Shown here one piece after another: positions 42,896 through 50,810 of a stretch of 54,148 nt of DNA. The DNA lies in assembly GCA_900315335.1 (NCBI GenBank), contig OMYR01000014.1:1-54148 (forward strand). The letters run 5' to 3'. Below the pieces are notes generated by a model, which was not told the DNA's origin, searched no databases, and saw only the letters and a program-made list of their open reading frames with translations. Numbering within the stretch: the stretch's first letter is position 1; the number at the start of each line of letters is the position of its first letter. A program made the translations under genes and the position numbers. The stretch is from an uncultured Bacteroidales bacterium (GTDB lineage Bacteria; Bacteroidota; Bacteroidia; Bacteroidales; P3).

Positions 42896-43687
42896 CTACA
42901 AAACAATATCGCCTTCAAAAACTTTAACGGCACTTCCGATAAGCATTATACTGCTAAAACTGTTACCGTTTTTCTCAAACTCAACAGTTAAATTGTCGTG
43001 CAAAGTATTAACATTTATCGAATGTTTCCCGTCTTTTAATTTCTTTTTTATCGAATACACCAACGCCGATGCAACTATACCCGTTCCACAAGCCAAAGTC
43101 TCGTCTTCCACACCTCTTTCGTATGTACGAACCGATATATCGTTGGTTTTCGATATTGCCACAAAATCGACATTAGTACCGTTATGTTTTTCAAAACGAG
43201 CTTCGTATCTTAATTTTCTGCCTTTTGCAACGACATCTGCTTTACTTAAATCCTTAACAAAAGTTACAAAATGCGAAGTTCCCGTATCAATCCAAATACC
43301 GTCCTCCATTATTTCAAGTTTATCGGTATTGGTCATTTTCAAAGCAACGGTCTTTTCATCGACAACTCTTGCGAAGTGCATACCGTCAGAAGCCAAAAAC
43401 GAGAATACAGAATTATTGGAAACGCCGATATGTCTGGCAAACATCGTTATACATCTGCCGCCATTGCCACACATCATTCCGCTTGTGCCGTCAGGATTGT
43501 AGAACGCCATCTCAAAATCCGCCATAGGAGTTTTCTTCAACAAAATAACGCCGTCTGCTCCGACTCCAAAATGTCTGTCGCAAAGTTTTGTTATCTGCTC
43601 AACGGAAAGGTTTATATCATTTTTCCTTGCATCAAACAATACAAAATCGTTGCCCGCACCATGATATTTATAAAAATGTAATCGCAT
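42896..43687 (-). CDS. dapF: Diaminopimelate epimerase
   Basis: A 263-residue cytoplasmic racemase that converts LL- to meso-diaminopimelate for lysine and peptidoglycan. Both catalytic cysteines are in their motifs: MMCGNGGRC (Cys73) and ACGTG (near residue 201). N-terminal FYKYHGAGNDFVLFD and FNPDGT-like YNPDGTSG are typical. Length is slightly short of the usual 270-280 residues but all core motifs remain. It starts 27 nt after the small membrane protein gene and is followed by an exported unknown after 24 nt. Confidence 0.95.
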   Translation of the reverse strand: MRLHFYKYHGAGNDFVLFDARKNDINLSVEQITKLCDRHFGVGADGVILLKKTPMADFEMAFYNPDGTSGMMCGNGGRCITMFARHIGVSNNSVFSFLASDGMHFARVVDEKTVALKMTNTDKLEIMEDGIWIDTGTSHFVTFVKDLSKADVVAKGRKLRYEARFEKHNGTNVDFVAISKTNDISVRTYERGVEDETLACGTGIVASALVYSIKKKLKDGKHSINVNTLHDNLTVEFEKNGNSFSSIMLIGSAVKVFEGDIVL

Positions 43688-43714
43688 CTTTATCGCTTAT
43701 AAGCTCTATTGTGA

Positions 43715-44011
43715 TTATTTAACTTCTTCTGCCTTAACCTCTTCAATCTTTTCTTTTTCTTTAAGGCTGTTAAGTTCTTTGGCTATCCTATCCAATGAAG
43801 TCTTCTTTTCATACAACTCGTTGGATATTACAATTGTTTGATACAATATAAATATTATTGCAGCAATTACAACAATCAAACCCAATGTATATGTAATAGG
43901 CACTTTGTCGCCTTCAAAAGCAGGCAACTGAACCAACATCATAATGACTATCAGTATTCCGGCCAACAACATTACAAAGAAATTTCTCAAAGTTATTTTA
44001 TTCATAGCCAT
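43715..44011 (-). CDS. Small two-helix membrane protein of unknown function
   Basis: A 98-residue protein with two membrane helices (about 11-30 and 42-62) and a charged, helical C-terminal tail (about 64-98) rich in Lys and Glu that may form a short coiled coil. The start may be ATG 44011 or 44005 (MAMNK). I recognise no family. It sits between the acetyl-CoA synthetase and dapF genes, 27 nt ahead of dapF. Its leader contains an element with inverted ends and flanking direct repeats. Confidence 0.7.
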   Translation of the reverse strand: MAMNKITLRNFFVMLLAGILIVIMMLVQLPAFEGDKVPITYTLGLIVVIAAIIFILYQTIVISNELYEKKTSLDRIAKELNSLKEKEKIEEVKAEEVK

Positions 44012-44024
44012 TGTTTTTTTATGT

Positions 44025-44097
44025 TACGCAAATGTTTGATGCCCTGAAAAGTGTTTATAACACCTATCCCTTACTCAGCACATCAAACATTACGCAA
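44025..44097. mobile_element. Small inverted-repeat element with flanking direct repeats (MITE-like candidate)
   Basis: TACGCAA (44025-44031) is followed directly by ATGTTTGATG (44032-44041). After 39 nt comes CATCAAACAT (44081-44090), the exact inverted copy, followed directly by TACGCAA (44091-44097). This is the layout of terminal inverted repeats with target-site duplication. The interior holds a small perfect hairpin, GTGTT-TAT-AACAC. No poly-T run follows on the minus strand, so a simple terminator is a poorer fit. Chance similarity or an RNA leader structure remains possible. Confidence 0.45.
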
Positions 44098-44115
44098 CGA
44101 TTTTATTGTTAAAAA

Positions 44116-46179
44116 TTATTTTTCAATTCTTATTCTCGCATCGACAGCAACAACTTCGGTCATTGAACCCAACAACGGATTTAAGTCCATTTCTGCTATT
44201 TCGGGAGCAGCCTGAACCAATGCCGAAACTCTTGCTATTTGATCAGCGTAAATATCTTCATTGACGCCTTCTTGTCCTCTGACTCCTTGAATAATCTTGT
44301 AACCCTTCAATGATTTAATCATTTCTTTGGCTTCTTTGATTCCGATAGGTGCTAAATTAGAACGAACATCTTTCAATACTTCGATAAATATACCGCCTAA
44401 TCCGCAAAGAACCTGATGACCGAACATAGGAGTCTTTATACTTCCTATATAAACCTCCGTACCATCGTACATATGGTAGCATTGAACGGCATAAGTGTCT
44501 TTGATTTTTATCAAACGCTGGAACTCTTTTCTAACGTTTTCTTCGCCTTTGACGTTCAAACTTACACCACCCACATCGGATTTATGTACAGGACCGACAA
44601 CTTTCATTACAACCGGATAGCCGACTTTATTTGCAAAATCAACAATCTCTTGTTCCTTATCGGAAGAAATATCAACCGTGTGATGAATACCTGCCACGTC
44701 AAACAATTCGTTAATAATCTTAACATCAATGTATCCATTGTCGCATTTGTCTATTATGGAACGGATTTTTGCAGTATCAATCTTGATAACATCGTCCTCT
44801 GTTGCAGGTGCAGGTGTTGAAACTATTCTACCCACTGCATTGCCGAATACCGTCTCATCAGGGAAATATGTATTGCCTTTATTGACGAACGCTTTAACCT
44901 CGTCGCCCGCAACCAATGTAGAAGGTAAAATCGGGAAGATAGGTTTTTTGCAAGTCTTCAATTTATCGGACAATACATCGTATGCTTCAAATATAGGCAA
45001 CAATCCCGGTGTTCCGAAGATAACACACATTGCGTCTATATTGTCAAGTTTTTTATCAACCGTCTCTATTATTTCGCCCAATTGTTCAGGTGTTCCCGTT
45101 GCCAAAAAGTCAATAGGATTGGAAACCGATGAACCTGCGAACAATTTGCCTAATAACTCCTCTGCAACAGGTCCTTCAATCTTCGGAATATTCAAACCTA
45201 CCTTACTCAAAGCGTCTGTAAGCATAACGGCAGGACCACCTGCGTGAGTTATGATTGCAATATTTTTGCCCTCAAACTGAGGATAAGTGAAGATGTTTGC
45301 CACCGTTACCAATTCTTCTCTGCCATAACAACGAACTATACCTGCTTTTCTAAACAAAGCATCAACAGCCACATCATCGGTTGCCAACGCTCCCGTATGT
45401 GAAGAAGCGGCACGAGAACCGGCAGCAGAATAACCCGCCTTAACAGCAGCAATTCTACAACCTTTGGATATTAAAGATTTAGCGTGTTTTAATAATTTTT
45501 CAGGATTTTTAATATTCTCTATGTAAAGCATAATAACTTTACTTGAAGTCTTAGGGTCGAAAACTTCGTCGTGATATTCCAACAAATCCTCGATACCCAA
45601 CTGAGCCGAGTTACCAACAGCCCAACAATGATTGAAATGCAATCCTTGTTGCTTACCTATATCCATTATAAAACAGCCTGTTGCACCGCTACCTGTTATG
45701 AAATCCACTCCTCTTGGAGATGGTTCGCTAAAAGGCTGAGAGAATATTGCGTGATGATATGGAGTAAATATACCCGTACAGTTAGGTCCAATCAAACAAC
45801 CGCCGTTTTCCTCGATTATTTTAACAATTCTCTGCTCTAATTCTTTACCTTCGTGAGATTCTTCTCCAAAACCTGCACTGATGATTACAAAGGCTTTACA
45901 ACCTTTTTCCTTTGCCAAAACTTCAACGCTTGCTTCTGCAAATTTGCTTGCTATTGCCATAACGGCGAAATCCACTTGCGGCAAATCCTGTACATTTCTA
46001 AAACATTTAACGCCTTGTATTTCATCTGCTTTTGGATTAACGCAATAAAGTTCGCCCTTAAAGTTTCCTTCTTTTATATTTCTCACCAAAGCACCGCCCG
46101 GTTTGGTTACATCGTCGCTTGCTCCTACAACCACTATACTACGTGGATTTACAAGCTCTTTTGTTACTTTTGTTGCCAT
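44116..46179 (-). CDS. Acetate-CoA ligase (ADP-forming), fused alpha and beta parts
   Basis: A 687-residue acetyl-CoA synthetase of the ADP-forming type, which recovers ATP from acetyl-CoA or other acyl-CoAs at the end of fermentation. Order of domains: CoA-binding Rossmann domain (about 10-135, SIVVVGASDD...KPGGALVRNI), succinyl-CoA-ligase-like domain (about 150-290, GPNCTGIFTP, SQSGA-like ITGSGATGCFIMD, and SSHTGALA with the histidine likely to be phosphorylated), a linker domain, and a C-terminal ATP-grasp domain (about 480-687, GYPVVMKVVGPVHKSDVGGV and GLGGIFIEVLKDV). It has its own strong promoter and is followed by a small membrane protein and dapF. Confidence 0.92.
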   Translation of the reverse strand: MATKVTKELVNPRSIVVVGASDDVTKPGGALVRNIKEGNFKGELYCVNPKADEIQGVKCFRNVQDLPQVDFAVMAIASKFAEASVEVLAKEKGCKAFVIISAGFGEESHEGKELEQRIVKIIEENGGCLIGPNCTGIFTPYHHAIFSQPFSEPSPRGVDFITGSGATGCFIMDIGKQQGLHFNHCWAVGNSAQLGIEDLLEYHDEVFDPKTSSKVIMLYIENIKNPEKLLKHAKSLISKGCRIAAVKAGYSAAGSRAASSHTGALATDDVAVDALFRKAGIVRCYGREELVTVANIFTYPQFEGKNIAIITHAGGPAVMLTDALSKVGLNIPKIEGPVAEELLGKLFAGSSVSNPIDFLATGTPEQLGEIIETVDKKLDNIDAMCVIFGTPGLLPIFEAYDVLSDKLKTCKKPIFPILPSTLVAGDEVKAFVNKGNTYFPDETVFGNAVGRIVSTPAPATEDDVIKIDTAKIRSIIDKCDNGYIDVKIINELFDVAGIHHTVDISSDKEQEIVDFANKVGYPVVMKVVGPVHKSDVGGVSLNVKGEENVRKEFQRLIKIKDTYAVQCYHMYDGTEVYIGSIKTPMFGHQVLCGLGGIFIEVLKDVRSNLAPIGIKEAKEMIKSLKGYKIIQGVRGQEGVNEDIYADQIARVSALVQAAPEIAEMDLNPLLGSMTEVVAVDARIRIEK

Positions 46180-46244
46180 TTTTTATTTTATTCTTTTATT
46201 AATCGTGATTTATTTATCTCTTTTTCATTTCCATAAAGGAGTTG

Positions 46245-46275
46245 CAAAAATACAAATTTTTCTCTACTTGGCAAA
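46245..46275 (-). promoter_or_regulatory. Promoter of the acetyl-CoA synthetase gene
   Basis: On the minus strand, TTTG (46275-46272) and TATTTTTG (46252-46245) are exactly 19 nt apart, giving a start near 46238 and a leader of about 59 nt. Confidence 0.75.
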
Positions 46276-46287
46276 ATAAAAAACAAA

Positions 46288-46320
46288 AAGTGCGATACCT
46301 TTTTTCAAAATACCGCACTT
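46288..46320 (-). terminator. Terminator after the PepC-like peptidase gene
   Basis: Stem AAGTGCG/CGCACTT (46288-46294 with 46314-46320), lengthened by inner pairs, then TTTTTGTTTTTTATTTT on the minus strand, 22 nt past the stop. Confidence 0.8.
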
Positions 46321-46342
46321 ATGCTTTGACTTTTATTTCAAA

Positions 46343-47548
46343 TTATTTGATTTTCAATTTGCTTTTCATTGAAGAAGAAAGTGCATTCTTGTTGATTTGA
46401 ACGTCTATTGTTTTGTAACGTACAAATGCTTCAGAAGCATAGAAATATCCATTGTATTTTCCGCTGTCTTCTCCCCAAGAATTTTTAACCTTGTAGAATT
46501 TCGTGCCGTTTTGGTCTTTGTAAATACCTACTATCTGCATTCCGTGGTCGTCGGTTGTGGAGAAGTTGTCATAACCTTTCTGACGCTCTTCTTGTGTAAT
46601 GGTCTTTTCTTTTGCTGTTCCGTCAAAAGAATATGCAGATGCAGCCTTTTCAGCAGGAGTCAATTTCTCCCATTTTTCTTTCTCTGTACCTGAAAGGTCT
46701 CTTTTGTCTGCATCAGGAACAATTGCCACGCCGTTTTTCCAAGAGAAACCTTTTTCACTTACATCTGCTCCCCAACAAACTGTATAACCACCCATTATGG
46801 CGTCATCAATTATCTGAATCAATTCATCTAACGGAACATTGTAAATATCTTCGTGTAACCAGTTGTCCGGAACTTCCAATTCAAACTTCTCATAGAATGG
46901 ATAATGAGTATATGAACCTACTTCGATATAATCATTCCAATCCAAACCCAATGAAGCCGCAAAAGATTGAGGAGTATATTCAACACCTTTGTATGTGAAT
47001 TTTTCAGGCTTTACTCCGAAATAAGCGTCCAACAATGCTTCAAAACCTTTTTTCCAAGCAGTTGAAAGGCTCTTACCTTTTGCCAAACCTGTTATATATC
47101 CGTTCAATACAGGAGAAACTTCCGTAAAGTCAGGTTTATCCGTACCGTATTCCAAGCCACGATAAACTTCTTCCGGAACAATACCGTATTTCTTTATTAT
47201 ATAAGGTATATCGTGAGCAGCACCACCTTCCGAGAAAGTAGCCGAACCGTGAGCACGAATATATCTTTCTGCTTTATCAACGTAAGCATTTCTGTAAATC
47301 CAAGCCTCAGACAAATCAAATTCGCCTTTACCTGCTTTCAAAATTTCAGATTCAATGAACGCCAAACCTGAATAAGCCCAACACGTACCAGAACGATTTT
47401 GGTCTTTGATACTCGTTGCAGGATTTTCTTTTACAAGAGTAAATTGATAGCCCTTTGGTTCTTCTTTGGCTTTTTTACCTTTCTTTTGAGCAAATGATGC
47501 CGAGGAAATCAACATCAATGCAGCCAATACATAAACTATTCTTTTCAT
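46343..47548 (-). CDS. Exported C1B-type cysteine peptidase (PepC/bleomycin-hydrolase-like)
   Basis: A 401-residue papain-fold aminopeptidase C relative. It has a signal peptide (about 1-20, SASFA before QKKGKK), unlike the cytoplasmic PepC of other bacteria. The catalytic triad is visible: DQNRSGTCWAYSG with nucleophile Cys56, DDHGMQIVG with the His, and VKNSWGEDSG with the Asn. LSEAWIYRNAYVDKAERYIR is typical of C1B enzymes. Where the bleomycin-hydrolase C-terminus normally plugs the active site, this protein ends in a basic KSKLKIK tail. It lies 48 nt downstream of dnaN on the same strand and ends in a good terminator. Confidence 0.9.
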   Translation of the reverse strand: MKRIVYVLAALMLISSASFAQKKGKKAKEEPKGYQFTLVKENPATSIKDQNRSGTCWAYSGLAFIESEILKAGKGEFDLSEAWIYRNAYVDKAERYIRAHGSATFSEGGAAHDIPYIIKKYGIVPEEVYRGLEYGTDKPDFTEVSPVLNGYITGLAKGKSLSTAWKKGFEALLDAYFGVKPEKFTYKGVEYTPQSFAASLGLDWNDYIEVGSYTHYPFYEKFELEVPDNWLHEDIYNVPLDELIQIIDDAIMGGYTVCWGADVSEKGFSWKNGVAIVPDADKRDLSGTEKEKWEKLTPAEKAASAYSFDGTAKEKTITQEERQKGYDNFSTTDDHGMQIVGIYKDQNGTKFYKVKNSWGEDSGKYNGYFYASEAFVRYKTIDVQINKNALSSSMKSKLKIK

Positions 47549-47596
47549 TTTAACTATTTTAACTATTTTAATTATTTTTAATTTCTTTTACCTATA

Positions 47597-48745
47597 TTAA
47601 CTCATCAAAATAACAGGCATCAACAACATAAGCAATGTTTCCTGCTTTTGTTCGTCCTTTGTCTCCTCATCGTATGGCAAAACAATGCAAGGTCTGTCGG
47701 GACGAGACATCTCAAAACAAATGTTTTCGGTCTCAACATTGTTGATTATTTCTGTTAAATATTTGGCATTCAAACCTATTGTCATCTGTTCGCCTTCGTA
47801 TGAGCAAGAAATTCTTTCCTGTGCCTTGTTTTGAGCATCAACATCTTCGGCTTGGATAACTATTTCCCTATCCGTTACTTCAAAACGAATTTGATTGGTT
47901 GTAGGATTGGTGAAAATAGATATACGTTTAACGCTTTCCAACAATGAATTTTTATCCACAATTAATTTATTCGGATTATCCATCGGTATTGCGCTGTCGT
48001 ATTGAGGATATTTGCCGTCAATCAATCTGCATGCAAAATGATAATTCTCAAAATAAAAGGCAATGTTTGACATATTGTTTTCAACCCTTACTTCAAAATC
48101 TTCGTTAATCGAAGAAAGGATTTTAGCAATCATATTCAATGTTTTTTTGGGAAGAATAAAGGATTTCACATCGTCTGTTGCGTACATTGTGTTACGAAAA
48201 CGCACCAATTTATGAGAATCCGTTCCGACAAAAGTCAAACCCTTAGGCGAAAATTCACATAAAACACCCGCCATTTGAGGACGGAACTCATCGTTGGAAG
48301 TTGCAAACAATGTCTTATTGATACCATTTACCAAAGTAGAAGATTGAATGGTAAATTCGTTTTTATCTTCTATTTCAATCATTTTAGGATAATCCTCAGG
48401 GTCAATGCCTTTGAAATTGTACTTTCCGCCGTTGTCCGTTGCAATATCCACAGAATAATCCTCATTGACAAACATCGTCAAAGGGCGTGAAGTCAATTGG
48501 CTTGCCAAAGAATAAAACTCTTTTGCGGGGACACAAACTTTTGATATTCCTATGCTGTCGGCGTCTTGCAATTCTATACTTACGTTTGCAACCGTCTCCA
48601 AATCGGAAGCCGTAATGCTTAGAGTTTTGTCATTTAGTTCAAACAATAAATTCTCTACGATAGGAATTGTATTGTTTTTTGAAATCAAACCCATTATAGA
48701 GTTTAACGAACGAGCCAATGTGCTTCCATGAACTATAAATTTCAT
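47597..48745 (-). CDS. dnaN: DNA polymerase III beta subunit (sliding clamp)
   Basis: A 382-residue clamp protein of three similar domains that encircles DNA and tethers the replicative polymerase. It begins MKFIVHGSTLARSLNSIMGLISKNNTIPIVENLLFEL. The clamp's middle-domain GVLCEFSPKGLTFVGTDSHKLVRF and the C-terminal GLNAKYLTEIINNVET are clear, but the usual MP[MV]RL end reads LLMLLMPVILMS, which fits the family. ATG 48745 is chosen over an upstream in-frame start at 48814 because the family begins at MKFxV. The 5' region is an unusual purine-rich leader. Confidence 0.95.
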   Translation of the reverse strand: MKFIVHGSTLARSLNSIMGLISKNNTIPIVENLLFELNDKTLSITASDLETVANVSIELQDADSIGISKVCVPAKEFYSLASQLTSRPLTMFVNEDYSVDIATDNGGKYNFKGIDPEDYPKMIEIEDKNEFTIQSSTLVNGINKTLFATSNDEFRPQMAGVLCEFSPKGLTFVGTDSHKLVRFRNTMYATDDVKSFILPKKTLNMIAKILSSINEDFEVRVENNMSNIAFYFENYHFACRLIDGKYPQYDSAIPMDNPNKLIVDKNSLLESVKRISIFTNPTTNQIRFEVTDREIVIQAEDVDAQNKAQERISCSYEGEQMTIGLNAKYLTEIINNVETENICFEMSRPDRPCIVLPYDEETKDEQKQETLLMLLMPVILMS

Positions 48746-49062
48746 ATTATTATGTTTTTTATTAATTATCAGTAAAACAATTATTATAACCTGTTGATTG
48801 TCTTGTATAACCAAATTCCCAACAACACTCTACTCTTTCTTACCTCACTGCCTTTTTCCAAATTTCTCTGCAACTCTCTTTATTACCGTCCCCTCTTTCC
48901 TACCGTTTCTTCTCTCTTCGCTACCACACACCGCTTATTCTTATCTCCCCCCCCACTTGTGCAAGAACAAAAACCAACACTTAGATTTTTTTAACTGTGC
49001 AAAATTAGAGATTTTTTCGCAAACAACAATATAAATCCACAAGAAGTTTTCAACAATACAAA
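48746..49062. other. Pyrimidine-rich (plus strand) intergenic tract upstream of dnaN
   Basis: About 320 nt without a gene. From about 48825 to 48955 the plus strand is overwhelmingly C and T, with degenerate units such as TTTCCTACCGT, TTTATTACCGT and TTCGCTACCAC, and a run of eight C's at about 48946-48953. The dnaN transcript would therefore have a purine-rich leader. A -7 like TAATTTTG lies at 49007-49000 (minus) without a properly spaced -33 box. No open reading frame here is convincing. Confidence 0.55.
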
Positions 49063-49090
49063 AAAAACAACTCCCCATTATTCGGGGAGT
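49063..49090 (-). terminator. Terminator after gdhA
   Basis: 7-bp stem ACTCCCC/GGGGAGT (49070-49076 with 49084-49090), 7-nt loop, then a TTGTTTTTTTT run on the minus strand, about 50 nt past the gdhA stop. Confidence 0.85.
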
Positions 49091-49141
49091 CGTTTTCATC
49101 TGTATATTTATCCTATTAAGAATAGATATTCCAATGTTCGA

Positions 49142-50479
49142 TTAGCAAACGCCCAATTGAATCATAGCGTCAGCAACCTTGATAAATCCGGCAACGTTAG
49201 CACCTTTAACGTAGTTGATGTAACCGTCAGATTCAGTACCGAATTTAACGCAGTTAGCGTGAATTGAATCCATCATAGCGTGCAAACGCATATCAACTTC
49301 TGCTGCTGTCCAAGGAAGGTGTTCTGCATTTTGAGACATCTCCAAACCGGAAACTCCAACACCACCTGCATTAGCTGCTTTACCAGGAGCAAATGTTACT
49401 TTTGCTTTCTGTAAAACTTCGATAGCTTTTGCTGTACAACCCATGTTAGAAACTTCACATACTAATTGAACTCCGTTCTTAACCAAAGTCTTAGCATCTT
49501 TGTCGTCTAACTCGTTTTGAATTGCTGAACACATTGCTATATCAACCTTAACTTCCCAAGGTTTTTTACCGGCAGTGAATTTAGATTTTTTGAATTTAGT
49601 TGCATAAGGTTTTACAACGTTGTTGTTTGAAGAACGTAATTCAAGCATGTAAGCGATTTTCTTTTCATCCATACCTTCTTCATCGTAAATGTATCCGTCA
49701 GGTCCTGAAAGAGCAACAACTTTTGCACCCAATTCAGTTGCTTTCTTAGCAATACCCCAAGCAACATTACCGAAACCGGAGATAGAAACAGTCTTACCCT
49801 TGATAGTGTCATTCTTCATTTTAAGCATATTTTCTACGAAATATACTGCACCGAAACCTGTTGCTTCCGGTCTAAGGATAGAGCCGCCAAATTCAGCACC
49901 TTTTCCTGTCAAAACGCCGGTATTTTCGCAAGCAAGTTTTTTGTACATACCGTAAAGGTAACCGATTTCTCTTCCACCTACGCCTATATCACCGGCAGGA
50001 ACGTCTCTGTCCGGTCCGATATATTTGAACAATTCAGTCATAAATGCTTGGCAGAAGTGCATGATTTCTGTATCAGATTTTCCCTTAGGATCGAAATCGG
50101 AACCACCTTTACCACCGCCCATAGGCAAAGTAGTCAAAGAGTTTTTGAATGTTTGTTCAAAACCTAAGAATTTCAATGTATCCAAAGTTACAGCAGGGTG
50201 GAAACGCAAACCGCCTTTGTAAGGTCCTATTGCGTTATTGAACTGTACTCTGTAACCTCTATTTACGTGAATTTCACCTTTATCGTCCATCCATTCAACT
50301 TTGAATTGATAGATTCTGTCAGGTTCAACCATTCTTTCAACAATTTTATGAGCATCGTATTGAGGATGTTCATTTACATAATCTTTAATTGTTTCCAATA
50401 CCTCTGTAACAGCTTGTAAGAACAGCGGTTGTCCAGGGTTTTTTGCTTCAACGTCAGCTAAAATTTTCTTAACGTCCAT
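49142..50479 (-). CDS. gdhA: Glutamate dehydrogenase (hexameric, probably NADP-linked)
   Basis: A 445-residue cytoplasmic enzyme that interconverts glutamate and 2-oxoglutarate plus ammonia. The substrate domain shows YKGGLRFHP, LPMGGGKGGSDFDPKGKSD (catalytic and substrate lysines) and GPDRDVPAGDIGVGGREIGY. The coenzyme domain has SGFGNVAWGIAKKATELGAKVVALSG. Length and motifs match the hexameric 450-residue class; the coenzyme preference is my inference. A -7 type box TAACTTTGCAG (50554-50547, minus) lies about 70 nt upstream, the same sequence as ahead of tpiA. It stands alone between terminators and an AT-rich divergent gap to murF-alr. Confidence 0.97.
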   Translation of the reverse strand: MDVKKILADVEAKNPGQPLFLQAVTEVLETIKDYVNEHPQYDAHKIVERMVEPDRIYQFKVEWMDDKGEIHVNRGYRVQFNNAIGPYKGGLRFHPAVTLDTLKFLGFEQTFKNSLTTLPMGGGKGGSDFDPKGKSDTEIMHFCQAFMTELFKYIGPDRDVPAGDIGVGGREIGYLYGMYKKLACENTGVLTGKGAEFGGSILRPEATGFGAVYFVENMLKMKNDTIKGKTVSISGFGNVAWGIAKKATELGAKVVALSGPDGYIYDEEGMDEKKIAYMLELRSSNNNVVKPYATKFKKSKFTAGKKPWEVKVDIAMCSAIQNELDDKDAKTLVKNGVQLVCEVSNMGCTAKAIEVLQKAKVTFAPGKAANAGGVGVSGLEMSQNAEHLPWTAAEVDMRLHAMMDSIHANCVKFGTESDGYINYVKGANVAGFIKVADAMIQLGVC

Positions 50480-50810
50480 GATATTTTGTTTTTTTTAATT
50501 TGTAATTAAATGTTAAAAACCATTTTTATGTCTTAAAAAGACGCTGCAAAGTTATAACTATTTATTAAAACGGCGAATTTTTTTTGAATTTATTTTCAAT
50601 ATTTAGTTAAAATTATACACTGTTATTTCAACAAACCTAAGTATTTCAACCACTTAAATTCCTATTTTTTATTTCCGAACTTATGCTCCGAACTTTATTT
50701 TTCTTTATCCCTTATGTTTTCCAAATCTTCATTCCTTCTAAAAAATTCTTCTTTTTATGAATACCTCCCATAATTTGCGTAATTTTGCAGACGCTAATTT
50801 TCAAGACAAA
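50480..50810. other. Divergent region between gdhA and murF-alr
   Basis: About 330 nt of AT-rich DNA. It contains the gdhA -7 box at 50547-50554 and, near the right end, TAATTTTGCAG at 50780-50787, which fits a -7 box for murF-alr with a start near 50794. No -33 TTTG is correctly spaced for either. Nothing else stands out. Confidence 0.5.

Noticed and set aside
47952-47960. TTATCCACA, a perfect DnaA box (also at 25723-25731)
   Set aside because: Single copies inside coding sequence (dnaN and the GNAT gene) with no cluster or AT-rich unwinding region, so no origin is supported.
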